The notes under the pieces: model-generated
Told to the model about the DNA's origin: nothing
Databases searched by the model: none
Seen by the model: the letters and a program-made list of their open reading frames with translations, nothing else
Assembly (NCBI GenBank): GCA_902802305.1
Contig: CADCLG010000013.1
Coordinates: 1 to 64,000 of the forward strand
Direction: 5' to 3'
Length of the DNA: 64,000 bases
Source: an uncultured Spirochaetaceae bacterium
GTDB lineage: Bacteria; Spirochaetota; Spirochaetia; Treponematales; Treponemataceae
Translations under genes and position numbers: made by a program
Part shown: positions 7,520 through 17,100 of the stretch, piece by piece
How positions within the stretch are numbered: the stretch's first letter is position 1
Layout of the letters: each line of letters begins with the position of its first letter

Positions 7520-8130
7520 TTTACACGTCCTGTTAATTTTAATACAACGGAAGTTACATGCGCCTCCATTTCTACAATTCTTCGGTTAACGCGGGATACA
7601 AAATAATTGTGGAAAATTACAGATGGAATTGAAACTAAAAGACCGGCAACTGTAGTAACCAGGGCTTCGGCAATTGCACCTGCAAGCAAAGCTGGATCTC
7701 CCATTGTTCCACCGCCTCCAAGAACACCAAAAGCCTTGATATTTCCTGTAACAGTTCCTAAAAGTCCCAGCAAGGTAGAAATATTTGCAATAGTTCCAAG
7801 CGGAGTAATAAAATGCTCAAAACGAGGAACAACAAAATCCATTTCTGCTTCGACTAAATCACGGATATCACGTTCTTCATAACGGCGGCAATCTATTGCC
7901 TTTTTTATAACCTGCGACATTGGAGTGTCAGCTTCAACACATGCAGATGAACAGGATTCATAATCTCCTACAGCAAGAGAACTGTTTACATTCTGCATAA
8001 GCTTTTCATCGCGTTTTTTAATGCTTGCAAAATAAATGCAGCGTTCAATAATAATAAAGGTAGCAAGAATTCCGCAGATAATAATTGGAATTATTAAAAT
8101 ACCACCTGATTTCAATGTTTCTATCATCAT
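7516..8130 (-). CDS. exbB: ExbB/TolQ/MotA-family proton channel protein
   Basis: 204 aa with three membrane helices (about 10-30, 105-130, 155-180). GTIANISTLLGLLGTVTGNIKAF and ALVTTVAGLLVSIPSVIFHNYF are the conserved MotA/TolQ/ExbB helices. It powers the TonB-like protein together with ExbD. Two ATG codons in a row (8130 and 8127) follow an AAGGAG SD; the second has the better spacing, so the N-terminus is uncertain by one residue. It follows the barrel-protein gene by 40 nt in the same run of genes. Confidence 0.9.
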   Translation of the reverse strand: MMIETLKSGGILIIPIIICGILATFIIIERCIYFASIKKRDEKLMQNVNSSLAVGDYESCSSACVEADTPMSQVIKKAIDCRRYEERDIRDLVEAEMDFVVPRFEHFITPLGTIANISTLLGLLGTVTGNIKAFGVLGGGGTMGDPALLAGAIAEALVTTVAGLLVSIPSVIFHNYFVSRVNRRIVEMEAHVTSVVLKLTGRVK

Positions 8131-8170
8131 TTTCTCCTTGAAAAAAAATATATTGCAGTGTTAATCAGTA

Positions 8171-9769
8171 TTAAAACAGAAATTTAGCCGAAAGCGTTAC
8201 ACTTCCACTCTTAGAAATATATTCTCCGGCATAACTTCTTGCTTGTCCCATAATCAGTTTACAGATATCCTCAGCAGAAAGAATAAACTTAACCGAAGAG
8301 GCTGCCTGAATATAAGCTTCAAAATCCAGATAAGGAGTCTTGTCTTCAGAATCAATACTATAGCTTATGCCTGTACTTGCACCCCATTTTCCTTCCTTAC
8401 TTTGCAAAGAGAAGGTAAGGTCAAAAGTATGCTTATCCTCCAGAACAGGCACATAAAGCCAGTTTGAATGCCAGAGGGCAGTAACAGCAAAAAGTTTATA
8501 TTTATAAGTAATTTCAAAATCAGTTACAAAAGATTCACGCTCCTTCATTGAATATTCATAACAACCATTAACAAAAGCTGAATCATAAAGTGGTTCATAA
8601 ATACCGTTTCCAAAAGCAGATGTCCTGTAATTTATATCCAGATTAGCAGAAAAACTTGATTTCAATGGAATCATCAAAGAAAATGATGAATACCAGTCTG
8701 ATGATTCAGCAGGAACAAAGGAAAGCGCAGAGAAATTATATTCCTTTTCCAATTCATTTATTTTATTCTGCCAGGACATCAATCCGCCCTCTACACTGAT
8801 TTTAACTTTGCGGTCAGCAAAATAAACAGGAATAAAAGCTTGAATACCAATATCAAAAGGAACAAGGAATGAATTACCATTCAGATTGTCACCAATAACT
8901 AAATCTACATCGCCATAAGCCTTTATTAAATCGTTGGTCCAGGAAAAATCCGCACCAAACTGCCCCCGGTTTGTCCTGTTGTTAAAGGAATATTCTCCTG
9001 CAATTCCAGTAGAAATATGCTCGTTATCCCATCGTAAAAAAAGTGACGGATTTAATTCAAAGGAAGCAGTTCTCTTTATCCATTCAGGGCAATCAAAGCT
9101 TTCAGAAGGATTATAGGTAAGCTCTGTAAATCTGTAATAAAAATCAGAAAAAAGCAGAGAACCTATTGAAAAACCATGCTTTAAGTTCCACAAAAAATCT
9201 ACGCTTCCATTCAACTGATCTTGATTTATTGAAGAAACACTTTCGGCCTTTCCCTGCAAACCATTTCCAGCATCTTCATAATTTGCATTAAGATTAAGAG
9301 TAATGTTTTTTATTGAAAAAACTTTGTCCATCGAAATTGTAGTCTGGTTGTTGTTGTAACCATCGGATAATTGGCTGCCAACATAACCGGCAGCTGAATC
9401 ATGGGAAAAACTGATTTTAAATGGATTATCACCAAAAATCTTTGAAACAGAAAAATCACCGGTAAAAATTGCTGGATAACCGCCGCCAATTACGCCTTCT
9501 GCATAAATCTGTCTCTGATTTGCATCATCCTGGGTTACAACCACTTCCTGATTCTGAATAATCTCAACTTCTGGCAATACGGGAACTATTTTTCCACTGT
9601 CTGCTGGAGTTTCAACCACATCAGAAAAATCCGGGAGTTCCAGCTCCAGTTCTTCAGTTGAAGTGCCGTCAATAACTGTAGTTAAATCAGGTAATTCAAT
9701 TTCCTGTGCAAAAACCTTAAAATTGCAGGCAAAAAAAGTCAAACCTAAAAATATAATAAATCTTTTCAT
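8171..9769 (-). CDS. Predicted outer-membrane beta-barrel partner of the TonB system
   Basis: 532 aa, not a family I can name. Signal peptide (MKRFIIFLGLTFFACNFKVFA) and then an acidic Leu/Pro-rich segment (about 22-70), followed by alternating polar/aromatic strands to a C-terminal ...TLSAKFLF, the terminal-Phe signature of outer-membrane barrels. No TonB-dependent-receptor plug domain is visible and it is shorter than the usual 600-900 aa receptor. SD GGAGG is 8 nt before the ATG. It sits between a large TPR protein and exbB, so it is the most likely outer-membrane client of this TonB. Role is inference from context. Confidence 0.6.
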   Translation of the reverse strand: MKRFIIFLGLTFFACNFKVFAQEIELPDLTTVIDGTSTEELELELPDFSDVVETPADSGKIVPVLPEVEIIQNQEVVVTQDDANQRQIYAEGVIGGGYPAIFTGDFSVSKIFGDNPFKISFSHDSAAGYVGSQLSDGYNNNQTTISMDKVFSIKNITLNLNANYEDAGNGLQGKAESVSSINQDQLNGSVDFLWNLKHGFSIGSLLFSDFYYRFTELTYNPSESFDCPEWIKRTASFELNPSLFLRWDNEHISTGIAGEYSFNNRTNRGQFGADFSWTNDLIKAYGDVDLVIGDNLNGNSFLVPFDIGIQAFIPVYFADRKVKISVEGGLMSWQNKINELEKEYNFSALSFVPAESSDWYSSFSLMIPLKSSFSANLDINYRTSAFGNGIYEPLYDSAFVNGCYEYSMKERESFVTDFEITYKYKLFAVTALWHSNWLYVPVLEDKHTFDLTFSLQSKEGKWGASTGISYSIDSEDKTPYLDFEAYIQAASSVKFILSAEDICKLIMGQARSYAGEYISKSGSVTLSAKFLF

Positions 9770-9804
9770 AAAATCTAATCCTCCGCTAATGCAAGCTATT
9801 GCAT

Positions 9805-12735
9805 TTACTTTACAATCGCCTTTACCCTTTCAGCCTGTTTTGACCCCGGATAAAGTTTTACCAGAAGCTGAGCTGTTGCCTTTGCATCTCCCTGCAAATC
9901 AGCTGCCATAAAGGCTTCTGCCGCTGAATATAAAGCCGATGCTGCTTTACTACCCTTTGCTAAATCAGAATCTTCCGAAAGCCGGTAATATTCTGCTGCC
10001 TTTAAATACATTTGCGCAGATAATTTATTCTGCTCTGATTTTCTATAATAATTTGCAATAAAGTCTGCATTTCCTGCCATATAAAGGGCTTCATTTGCTT
10101 CCGATTGATTATTAAGCAAATCATTTGCAAGAGTAAAAGCCTTTTGTAAATCAGAATCATAACCGCTGGCAGCATAAAGCTGAACAAGCTCAGAACCGCT
10201 TATTCTTCCTTTGATTGTTGAAAGCTTTCCATTCTTTTCATATTCAGATTGTTTTTCTACAATTACGCGGTCAGCCCCAGAAACTATCTGTTCAAGCTCC
10301 TTTATACGCAGATTTATTTCATCAGCCTCTGCCTGTTTAGGGAACTTTTTATAAATATCCCTTGCAATTTTTAAGGCAGAAGAATAATCATTTTGTGCAT
10401 AATAGGCCTGAATAAGATTTTTTGAACCGTTATAAACATAAATGCTGTCAGGATACTGAGAAAGCAAAGTTGTATTCTGCATGATACAGCGGTTATAATC
10501 AGCTAAAAATAAACTACATTCACCGCTGAAATAATAGGCTGCATCAGAAAAACGACCCTTTACATATTTGTAAATATATTTTGTAAAGCGTTCTTCAGCA
10601 CTTTTATATTCCTTTACTGAATAATAGAGTTCTCCGCTATGGTACATCGCTTCTTCAGCAAGATCTTCGTTAGGATAATCCGTGTATATTTTTTCAAAAA
10701 TCGAATCTGCCTTTACAAGCTCACTGGCTTTTTCATAAATAAGAGCAGTCTGGAACATTGCAGGAAGCTTATATTCAGAGCGCCCCTGAGCAAAAGGAGC
10801 AAGCTTTTCAACAGCAAGATCATATTTTTCAAAATCCGCATAAATCTGCGAACAGAAAAGTGAAGCCTGGTATTTTTGAGCCTGAGCTGGAACTTCTGCA
10901 ATCAATTTTTCTGCACTTGAAACAGCTTTTGTATAATCACCGAGCATAATTCCTGCTCTTGCCGAAAGTTGATAAGCATCACAGACTAATTTTTTGCTGT
11001 GAGCATATTTTTTAGTATATTTATCAAAAGCGGAATAGGCTTCTTCATAATTTCCAGCTTTATAAGAAGAATAAGCCGAATAAAAAACAGCCATTGCTTT
11101 ATCAGCATCTCCATCTTCACTTGCCGCAATAAAGGAATCAAAGGATTTTTTAGCAGCTGCATAATTCTGTAAATTAAAATCGGCAATTCCAAGAATATAA
11201 AGCTGTTGAGGTAATTTTACATTTTGAACAAGTTCTTTTGCCTTTGACCAGTTTTTAAGATTACACAAAACCTTTGCATATTCAATGCAGTTTCTGTCAT
11301 CCATAACATTCTGAGATTTCTGAGCTTTCTGGGAATAAAGTTTTGAATAAAGCTTTTCGGCCTGTGAATATTTTTTCTGCTTTGCAAGAATTGAAGCGTA
11401 TAAAAGCTGATTTTCTAATACAGATAAATCTTTTGTAATAAGAGCTTCTGCTTTTTCGTAATTCAGATTTTTATAATAGGCCGAAGCTGCAATATAATAA
11501 ACCTGAGAATCTGGATTTTCAATTTTTTCATAATTATTAAGGATAAAGTTCCAGTCGTTTTTACAAAAAGCCGCATAAATTAAAATAGAATAATACGAAT
11601 CAAGGATATTTTTTGTCTGAGAATCTTTGATTTGCGCTTCAAGTCCAATTAGTTTTTCAAAAACCTCTGCTGCTCTTTCCTTTTTGGCTGATAAATCGCT
11701 GTCCGGCACCTGCTCAAGGTCAATTTTTGCCTGGTACAAGTGAATTATCAGATTTACAGAAGGAATATTTTTTTCTTGAGCATAGGAAAAACATTCTTTT
11801 GCCTTTGAAAAATCTCCCTGTTTGTATGAATCAATTCCAAGTCTTGTCCAGAACTCTGCCAGGGTATTGTCAGGATTGGCCTTAGAATTATTTATTTTTT
11901 CAAGGATTTCTGCCGGTTCATTTTTAAGATTATTCTGTGACGAAATGATATAAGCTTTTTTTAAGGCAGTAACACTTATGTTTTCATTCTGATTTTCAAT
12001 AAGCCCAAGATATAAATCATAAGCTTTTTGTGGATTTTTTGTCTGACTATAAGCATCGGCTGCATACATCGTTAAAAATGTGAAAACATCTTCATCAAAA
12101 TCATTTTGATTAAGCTGCTCATACAAAGTAACAGTCTTGTTAAAACGAGAAAGCTGCTCATAACAAACAAAAAGCTGCTGCAGGGCCTGAGCATAATCAT
12201 GATGAGAATAAGCCTTTCCATTTTGAATTACATATTCCAGAGGAAGGACAGCTTTTTCAAACTGATTTATTTTAAAATAAGTTTTTGCCCCGTACAAAAG
12301 AGCAGCCGCATAATATTCATCATTTTTTTCTTTCTGGGCAATTGAAGCTGATTTATAAAAAGCCTCTGCTGCCTTGGAATATTCAGCAGGATAATAGTAG
12401 GACAAGCCCAAAAGATAATAAACCCGGGAAAATCCTTCTGAACCAAAATGCATTTGCGGAATAAGATTGAGACAGGTTTGCTCAGCATTTGAATATTGTC
12501 CCAATTTTATAAAGGCTTCAGCTTTTAGAATCAAAGCTGGATTTATAAACACAGATTCCGGAAAATGCCTTTCTAAAAGTTCAGTTTTTTCTACTACGCC
12601 GGGATAATACTCTGTATTAAAATAGGAATTGATTTCATTATAAAGCGAAATCTCCGATTCGTTTGTTGAAATACCAGAAGCATAAAGCCGGAAAAAAACT
12701 GAAAAAAGTAAAACAAAAAATATCTTCTTCTTCAT
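9805..12735 (-). CDS. Exported TPR-repeat protein
   Basis: 976 aa. Signal peptide (MKKKIFFVLLFSVFFRLYA) then almost entirely helical TPR-type repeats (for example GQYSNAEQTCLNLIPQM, FEKAVLPLEYVIQNG, YDLAVEKLAPFAQG, YSSALKIARDIYKKFP), with many Tyr/Ala pairs typical of TPR/SEL1-like scaffolds. Probably a periplasmic or outer-membrane-associated protein-interaction scaffold for the barrel/TonB proteins encoded downstream. ATG 12735 is preferred to an upstream TTG at 12744; only a weak SD (TTGGA) is visible. It lies 16 nt after the preceding gene. Confidence 0.75.
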   Translation of the reverse strand: MKKKIFFVLLFSVFFRLYASGISTNESEISLYNEINSYFNTEYYPGVVEKTELLERHFPESVFINPALILKAEAFIKLGQYSNAEQTCLNLIPQMHFGSEGFSRVYYLLGLSYYYPAEYSKAAEAFYKSASIAQKEKNDEYYAAALLYGAKTYFKINQFEKAVLPLEYVIQNGKAYSHHDYAQALQQLFVCYEQLSRFNKTVTLYEQLNQNDFDEDVFTFLTMYAADAYSQTKNPQKAYDLYLGLIENQNENISVTALKKAYIISSQNNLKNEPAEILEKINNSKANPDNTLAEFWTRLGIDSYKQGDFSKAKECFSYAQEKNIPSVNLIIHLYQAKIDLEQVPDSDLSAKKERAAEVFEKLIGLEAQIKDSQTKNILDSYYSILIYAAFCKNDWNFILNNYEKIENPDSQVYYIAASAYYKNLNYEKAEALITKDLSVLENQLLYASILAKQKKYSQAEKLYSKLYSQKAQKSQNVMDDRNCIEYAKVLCNLKNWSKAKELVQNVKLPQQLYILGIADFNLQNYAAAKKSFDSFIAASEDGDADKAMAVFYSAYSSYKAGNYEEAYSAFDKYTKKYAHSKKLVCDAYQLSARAGIMLGDYTKAVSSAEKLIAEVPAQAQKYQASLFCSQIYADFEKYDLAVEKLAPFAQGRSEYKLPAMFQTALIYEKASELVKADSIFEKIYTDYPNEDLAEEAMYHSGELYYSVKEYKSAEERFTKYIYKYVKGRFSDAAYYFSGECSLFLADYNRCIMQNTTLLSQYPDSIYVYNGSKNLIQAYYAQNDYSSALKIARDIYKKFPKQAEADEINLRIKELEQIVSGADRVIVEKQSEYEKNGKLSTIKGRISGSELVQLYAASGYDSDLQKAFTLANDLLNNQSEANEALYMAGNADFIANYYRKSEQNKLSAQMYLKAAEYYRLSEDSDLAKGSKAASALYSAAEAFMAADLQGDAKATAQLLVKLYPGSKQAERVKAIVK

Positions 12736-12751
12736 AAAATCCAAATCGAAA

Positions 12752-14125
12752 TTATTTTATTGAATATGGATAAAACTCCTCTGCCGACCTTACTCGCGTA
12801 AGATAAACAAAATCATCCTGATAAAGCAGACAAAAATCCTCCAGTTTGATTGCTCTGCCATTCATGAAAACAAAGCAATTGAACAAACCGTTACTATCAA
12901 AATAAGGAAAAAATGCAACACATTCATTAAAAGCCTTTATTTCGGGGGATACACTTCTGTCAGTTCCTCGGATTGCTCCAAAATAAAAGGTATCTGGTTC
13001 AGAGGCAGCAAGAAGATAGAGTAAAGATTTTAATACTTCCAGCTTATAGCCTGAATCATTTACAAAAGAAACATTATTAACAATGCCTTTTTCAGAAATT
13101 GAACCAGAAAATGGATTTATACAGACATCGACATCTGCCTGATTGTAAACATAATTTTTTTCGGTATAAACAGAAATAACGGCGCTTGAAAGATTACGTA
13201 TCCAATCCAGCGCAAAAAAGAGATTGTATTTTGTAGAAAGAACTCCCTGATAGCCGTTTTCTTTTACCTCGACGGTTTCTTTTATAAGAGGCTCGCGTTT
13301 CAGACGGCTTCCGGCAATCGGTTCAATAAGTCCGTCGGCAATCCACTTTATAAATCCGGCAGAAGAAAGATAAAGATTTTGCTTCTGATTTTCTGCAAGA
13401 ACCGCCTCAAAAGGTTTTCCGTTAGTAATTCGAACAACCTTATCATTTTCATCATACATGGCATCCGGGGCATACATAATAGACGGAAGATTTTCCTTGA
13501 TTACGGCACTCATCTGCAAAATACTGTGATAATCACTCTTGTTGGTAGTTACATAATTCCAGGGCAAAATTGATTTTGTCACATTCAGAACATCTTCAAA
13601 GGAAGCTTTATAAAAAAGTTCAAAAGGAACGCCGCATGGAATACTTCGCGAAACATAATTGTCAAAAATCACCATATCAGCAAAAGCGGTACGATTATGG
13701 GGTGAAAACTGAATGTAAACTTCACTATTCGGCTTAAAATAATATCTGATTCTTATGGGTTTATTTGTTTTTTTATCTTTTATTAAAACCCAGCTACCCG
13801 GATTATCGCCTGGAAAAACTTCTGTTTTTTGAGTTCTGGTCTCTTTATCCGAAATAATTTTAACATTGATTTCTGCGGCTGGAGAAACAAAAATATTATA
13901 TGTATTTTCTGCTTCTTCAAGCCTTACCTGGAACTTTTGTCCTGCAGAATTGATATAAATCTCCTGAAGATTATTGCGGATATTTTCCAAATCATTTTCA
14001 AACCAGTTTTCTACAAGCTTTGCCCTAATTTCTGAAGAATCTGGTATGCCCCAGGAATTATAGGCAGAAAAAACAGGAATCATTAATAAAGAGAAAATAA
14101 TGGCCGCTAATAAACATTTCTTCAT
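12752..14125 (-). CDS. Exported protein of unknown function
   Basis: 457 aa with a signal peptide (MKKCLLAAIIFSLLMIPVFSAY). I do not recognise a family. The protein is soluble-looking, Asn/Tyr-rich, with a fairly regular beta-rich composition and no lipobox. The start is fixed by SD AGAGG and by a gap of only 2 nt to the stop of the 1500-aa activase gene, so it is almost certainly cotranscribed with it and with the TPR/TonB genes that follow. Confidence 0.6.
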   Translation of the reverse strand: MKKCLLAAIIFSLLMIPVFSAYNSWGIPDSSEIRAKLVENWFENDLENIRNNLQEIYINSAGQKFQVRLEEAENTYNIFVSPAAEINVKIISDKETRTQKTEVFPGDNPGSWVLIKDKKTNKPIRIRYYFKPNSEVYIQFSPHNRTAFADMVIFDNYVSRSIPCGVPFELFYKASFEDVLNVTKSILPWNYVTTNKSDYHSILQMSAVIKENLPSIMYAPDAMYDENDKVVRITNGKPFEAVLAENQKQNLYLSSAGFIKWIADGLIEPIAGSRLKREPLIKETVEVKENGYQGVLSTKYNLFFALDWIRNLSSAVISVYTEKNYVYNQADVDVCINPFSGSISEKGIVNNVSFVNDSGYKLEVLKSLLYLLAASEPDTFYFGAIRGTDRSVSPEIKAFNECVAFFPYFDSNGLFNCFVFMNGRAIKLEDFCLLYQDDFVYLTRVRSAEEFYPYSIK

Positions 14126-14127
14126 TT

Positions 14128-17100
14128 TTATACCTCTTTTGCAGGTTCTATGTCGGTTGCTCCTTCCGCATAACGAATTTCCGGTTTTACAAGAGAACCA
14201 TCTTTCATTCGAATCAGACCGTCTTTTGTTTCATCCGGATGTTTTCCAATTGGCGCATTAGAAAGCAGAAGCTTCAATCTGTTCAACTGATTTACCTCTG
14301 AACTGCCCGGGTCATAATCAATTGCACTGATATTGGCATTAGGGAAACGGCGTCGCAATTCTTTTATCATGCCTTTACCAGTTACATGGTTAGGCAGACA
14401 GGCAAAAGGCTGAACACAGGCAATACTTGGAGCACCTTCATTGATTAATTCTACCATTTCTGCTGTTAAGAACCAACCTTCTCCCATCTGGTTACCAAGC
14501 TGTACTATATCATCGACACCTTTCATTAATTTATAAATTGATGACGGCGCTTCAAAACGCTTACTTCGCGAAAGTCGCCTCTTTATCTGCCTTCTGTACA
14601 ATTCCAGAGCCCAGACAAAGAGTTTTGCCATGCGTTTTTTCTTTGCAGAGATTCCCAAATCATGATGTTTGATAATATCAACCGAGAAGGAATAGAAGAA
14701 AAAGTCTGCCAGATCAGGCATTACACATTCTGCCCCTTCGCTTTCAATAGTTTTTACAATATGATTGTTTGCTGTAGGGTGGAATTTAACAAGGATTTCT
14801 CCAACAACACCTACTCTTGGCTTTTTGATTGGTTTTAATGGAAGATTGTCAAAATCCTTTATAATTCCATTTATCAGCTTAATATACTGCTTGTGAGAAA
14901 CATGTTTTGTAAACATTGCTTCTGCCTTATCATTCCATTTTTGATAAAGCTGATTTGCACTGCCCGGGACATCTTCGTAAGGACGGGTTCTATACAAAAC
15001 TCGCATAAAGAGGTCACCAATCATCAGAGCTTTGATTGCATTATCCAGAAGCGGCAGAGTAAACTTAAAGCCTGGATTTGATTCAAAGCCCTGGGCACTC
15101 AGGCTTATTACAGGAATATGGCCCCAGCCTGCATCGTTCAAAGCACGTCGGATAAAACCAATGTAATTTGTAGCACGGCAACCGCCACCAGTTTGAGTAA
15201 TTACAAGAGAAACATGATCCAAATCATATTTTCCGCTTTCAAGGGCTGCAATCATCTGTCCTGCTACAAGAATTGACGGATAGCAGGCATCATTATTTAC
15301 ATATCTTAAACCGGCATCTACGGCTTTTGGGTCAACAGCATCAAGAATTACGAACCTGTAACCTGCTGATTCAAAGGCTTTTTGCAAAAGCTTAAAATGA
15401 ATAGGCGACATCTGAGGGCCGATGATTGTATGGGTATACTTCATTTCTTTGGTAAAGACAGCCCTGTGATATGCCGCAGATTTTGGCGCAGGCTTTTTAG
15501 TTTGATTTCTTCGGCGCTCTTTTACAGCAGCAATTAAGGATCGGATTCGTATTCGGACTGCACCAAGATTACTTCCTTCATCAATCTTTATCAGCGTGTA
15601 CATTCTGTTTTTGGCCCGTAAAATCTCATCAACCTGGTCGGCAGTAACGGCATCCAGACCGCAACCAAAAGAAGTAAGCTGAACTAATTCCAAATCAGGC
15701 ATTTCGCTTACAAAGCTTGCGGCTCTGTACAAGCGGTTGTGATAGGTCCACTGGTCAATAATTCTAAGTGGTCGCTCAATATTTCCAAGATGAGCAAGGG
15801 AATCCTCGGTAAAGACTGCAAGATTCAGCCCGTTTATTAATTCAGGAATACCGTGATTGATTTCCGGGTCAAGATGATAAGGACGACCTGCAAGAACAAT
15901 TCCGCTTGCACCACGACGAATAATTTCTTCAAGGGCTTCTTCGCCGGCAATCTGAACTTCTTCCTTAAAAGCATCCTGTTCTTTCCAGGCTGCTTCTACT
16001 GCGGCACGGATTTTTTCTTTGTTTAATGTCGGGAAATGTGGCAAAAGCTCTTCGCAAAGACGGTCTGCAAGTTTATCTTTATCGTAAATAGGCAGGAAGG
16101 GATTCATGTAAAGAATTGACGGATCTTGTCTTAATTCATCTACGTTATTTCTAAGAACCTCCGGATAAGAGGTTACAATTGGGCAGTTATAATGATTTCC
16201 GGCAGTAGGGTCTTCTACGCGTTCATAAGGAGCACAAGGATAGAAAATAAATTTAACGCCGCGCTGAATCAAACTTACAACATGACCGTGACTTATTTTT
16301 CCTGGATAACAAACCGATTCTGACGGAATGGTTTCCAGACCTTTTTCGTAAACATTTCGGCTTGAACGCTGTGACAGAATTACACGGAAACCAAGTTCAT
16401 TAAAGAAGGTAAACCACAATGGATAATTCTCGTACATATTCAATACGCGAGGAATACCAACATCACCAAGAGGTGCATCTTCGGGTTTACGTGGTACATA
16501 TTTGAAAAGGCGTTTATACTTCCAGGCAAAAAGGTTTGGTAAAGGTCCGTTGTCTTCGTCTTCATCCAGACCGGTATTCTTTTTGTTGCTGGCGTCTATA
16601 ACATGGCCTTCAATTTCTGCGCCGCGTTCACAACGGTTTCCTGTAATAAAGGTACGGGATTTTTCGCCGGTTGAGAAAGTATTTATTGTTAATAAACAGT
16701 TGTTCTGACATTTTCCACAACGACGTAAATCCAAATCAACATGGAAATTTTCAAGCTGTTCAAGAGTTGCCAGAGAAGAATGAACCTCGTGGACAGTGCC
16801 TTCCGGTTCGCCCGGTTTTGGTGCCGTCAAATCACACCACTGGTCATAGGCAATCAACGCAGAACCATAAGCGCCCATGAGACCGGCCACATCTGGACGA
16901 TAAACTTCTACACCGGCAATTTTTTCAAAAGCACGTAAAATTGCATCATTAAAGAAAGTTCCACCCTGAACTACAACCTTTGAACCTATATCGCTGGCTT
17001 TTCTAAGTTTTATTACCTTAAATAGGGCATTTTTTATTACAGAATAAGACAAACCGGCAGCAATATCTGCAACAGAAGCACCTTCTTTCTGAGCCTGCTT

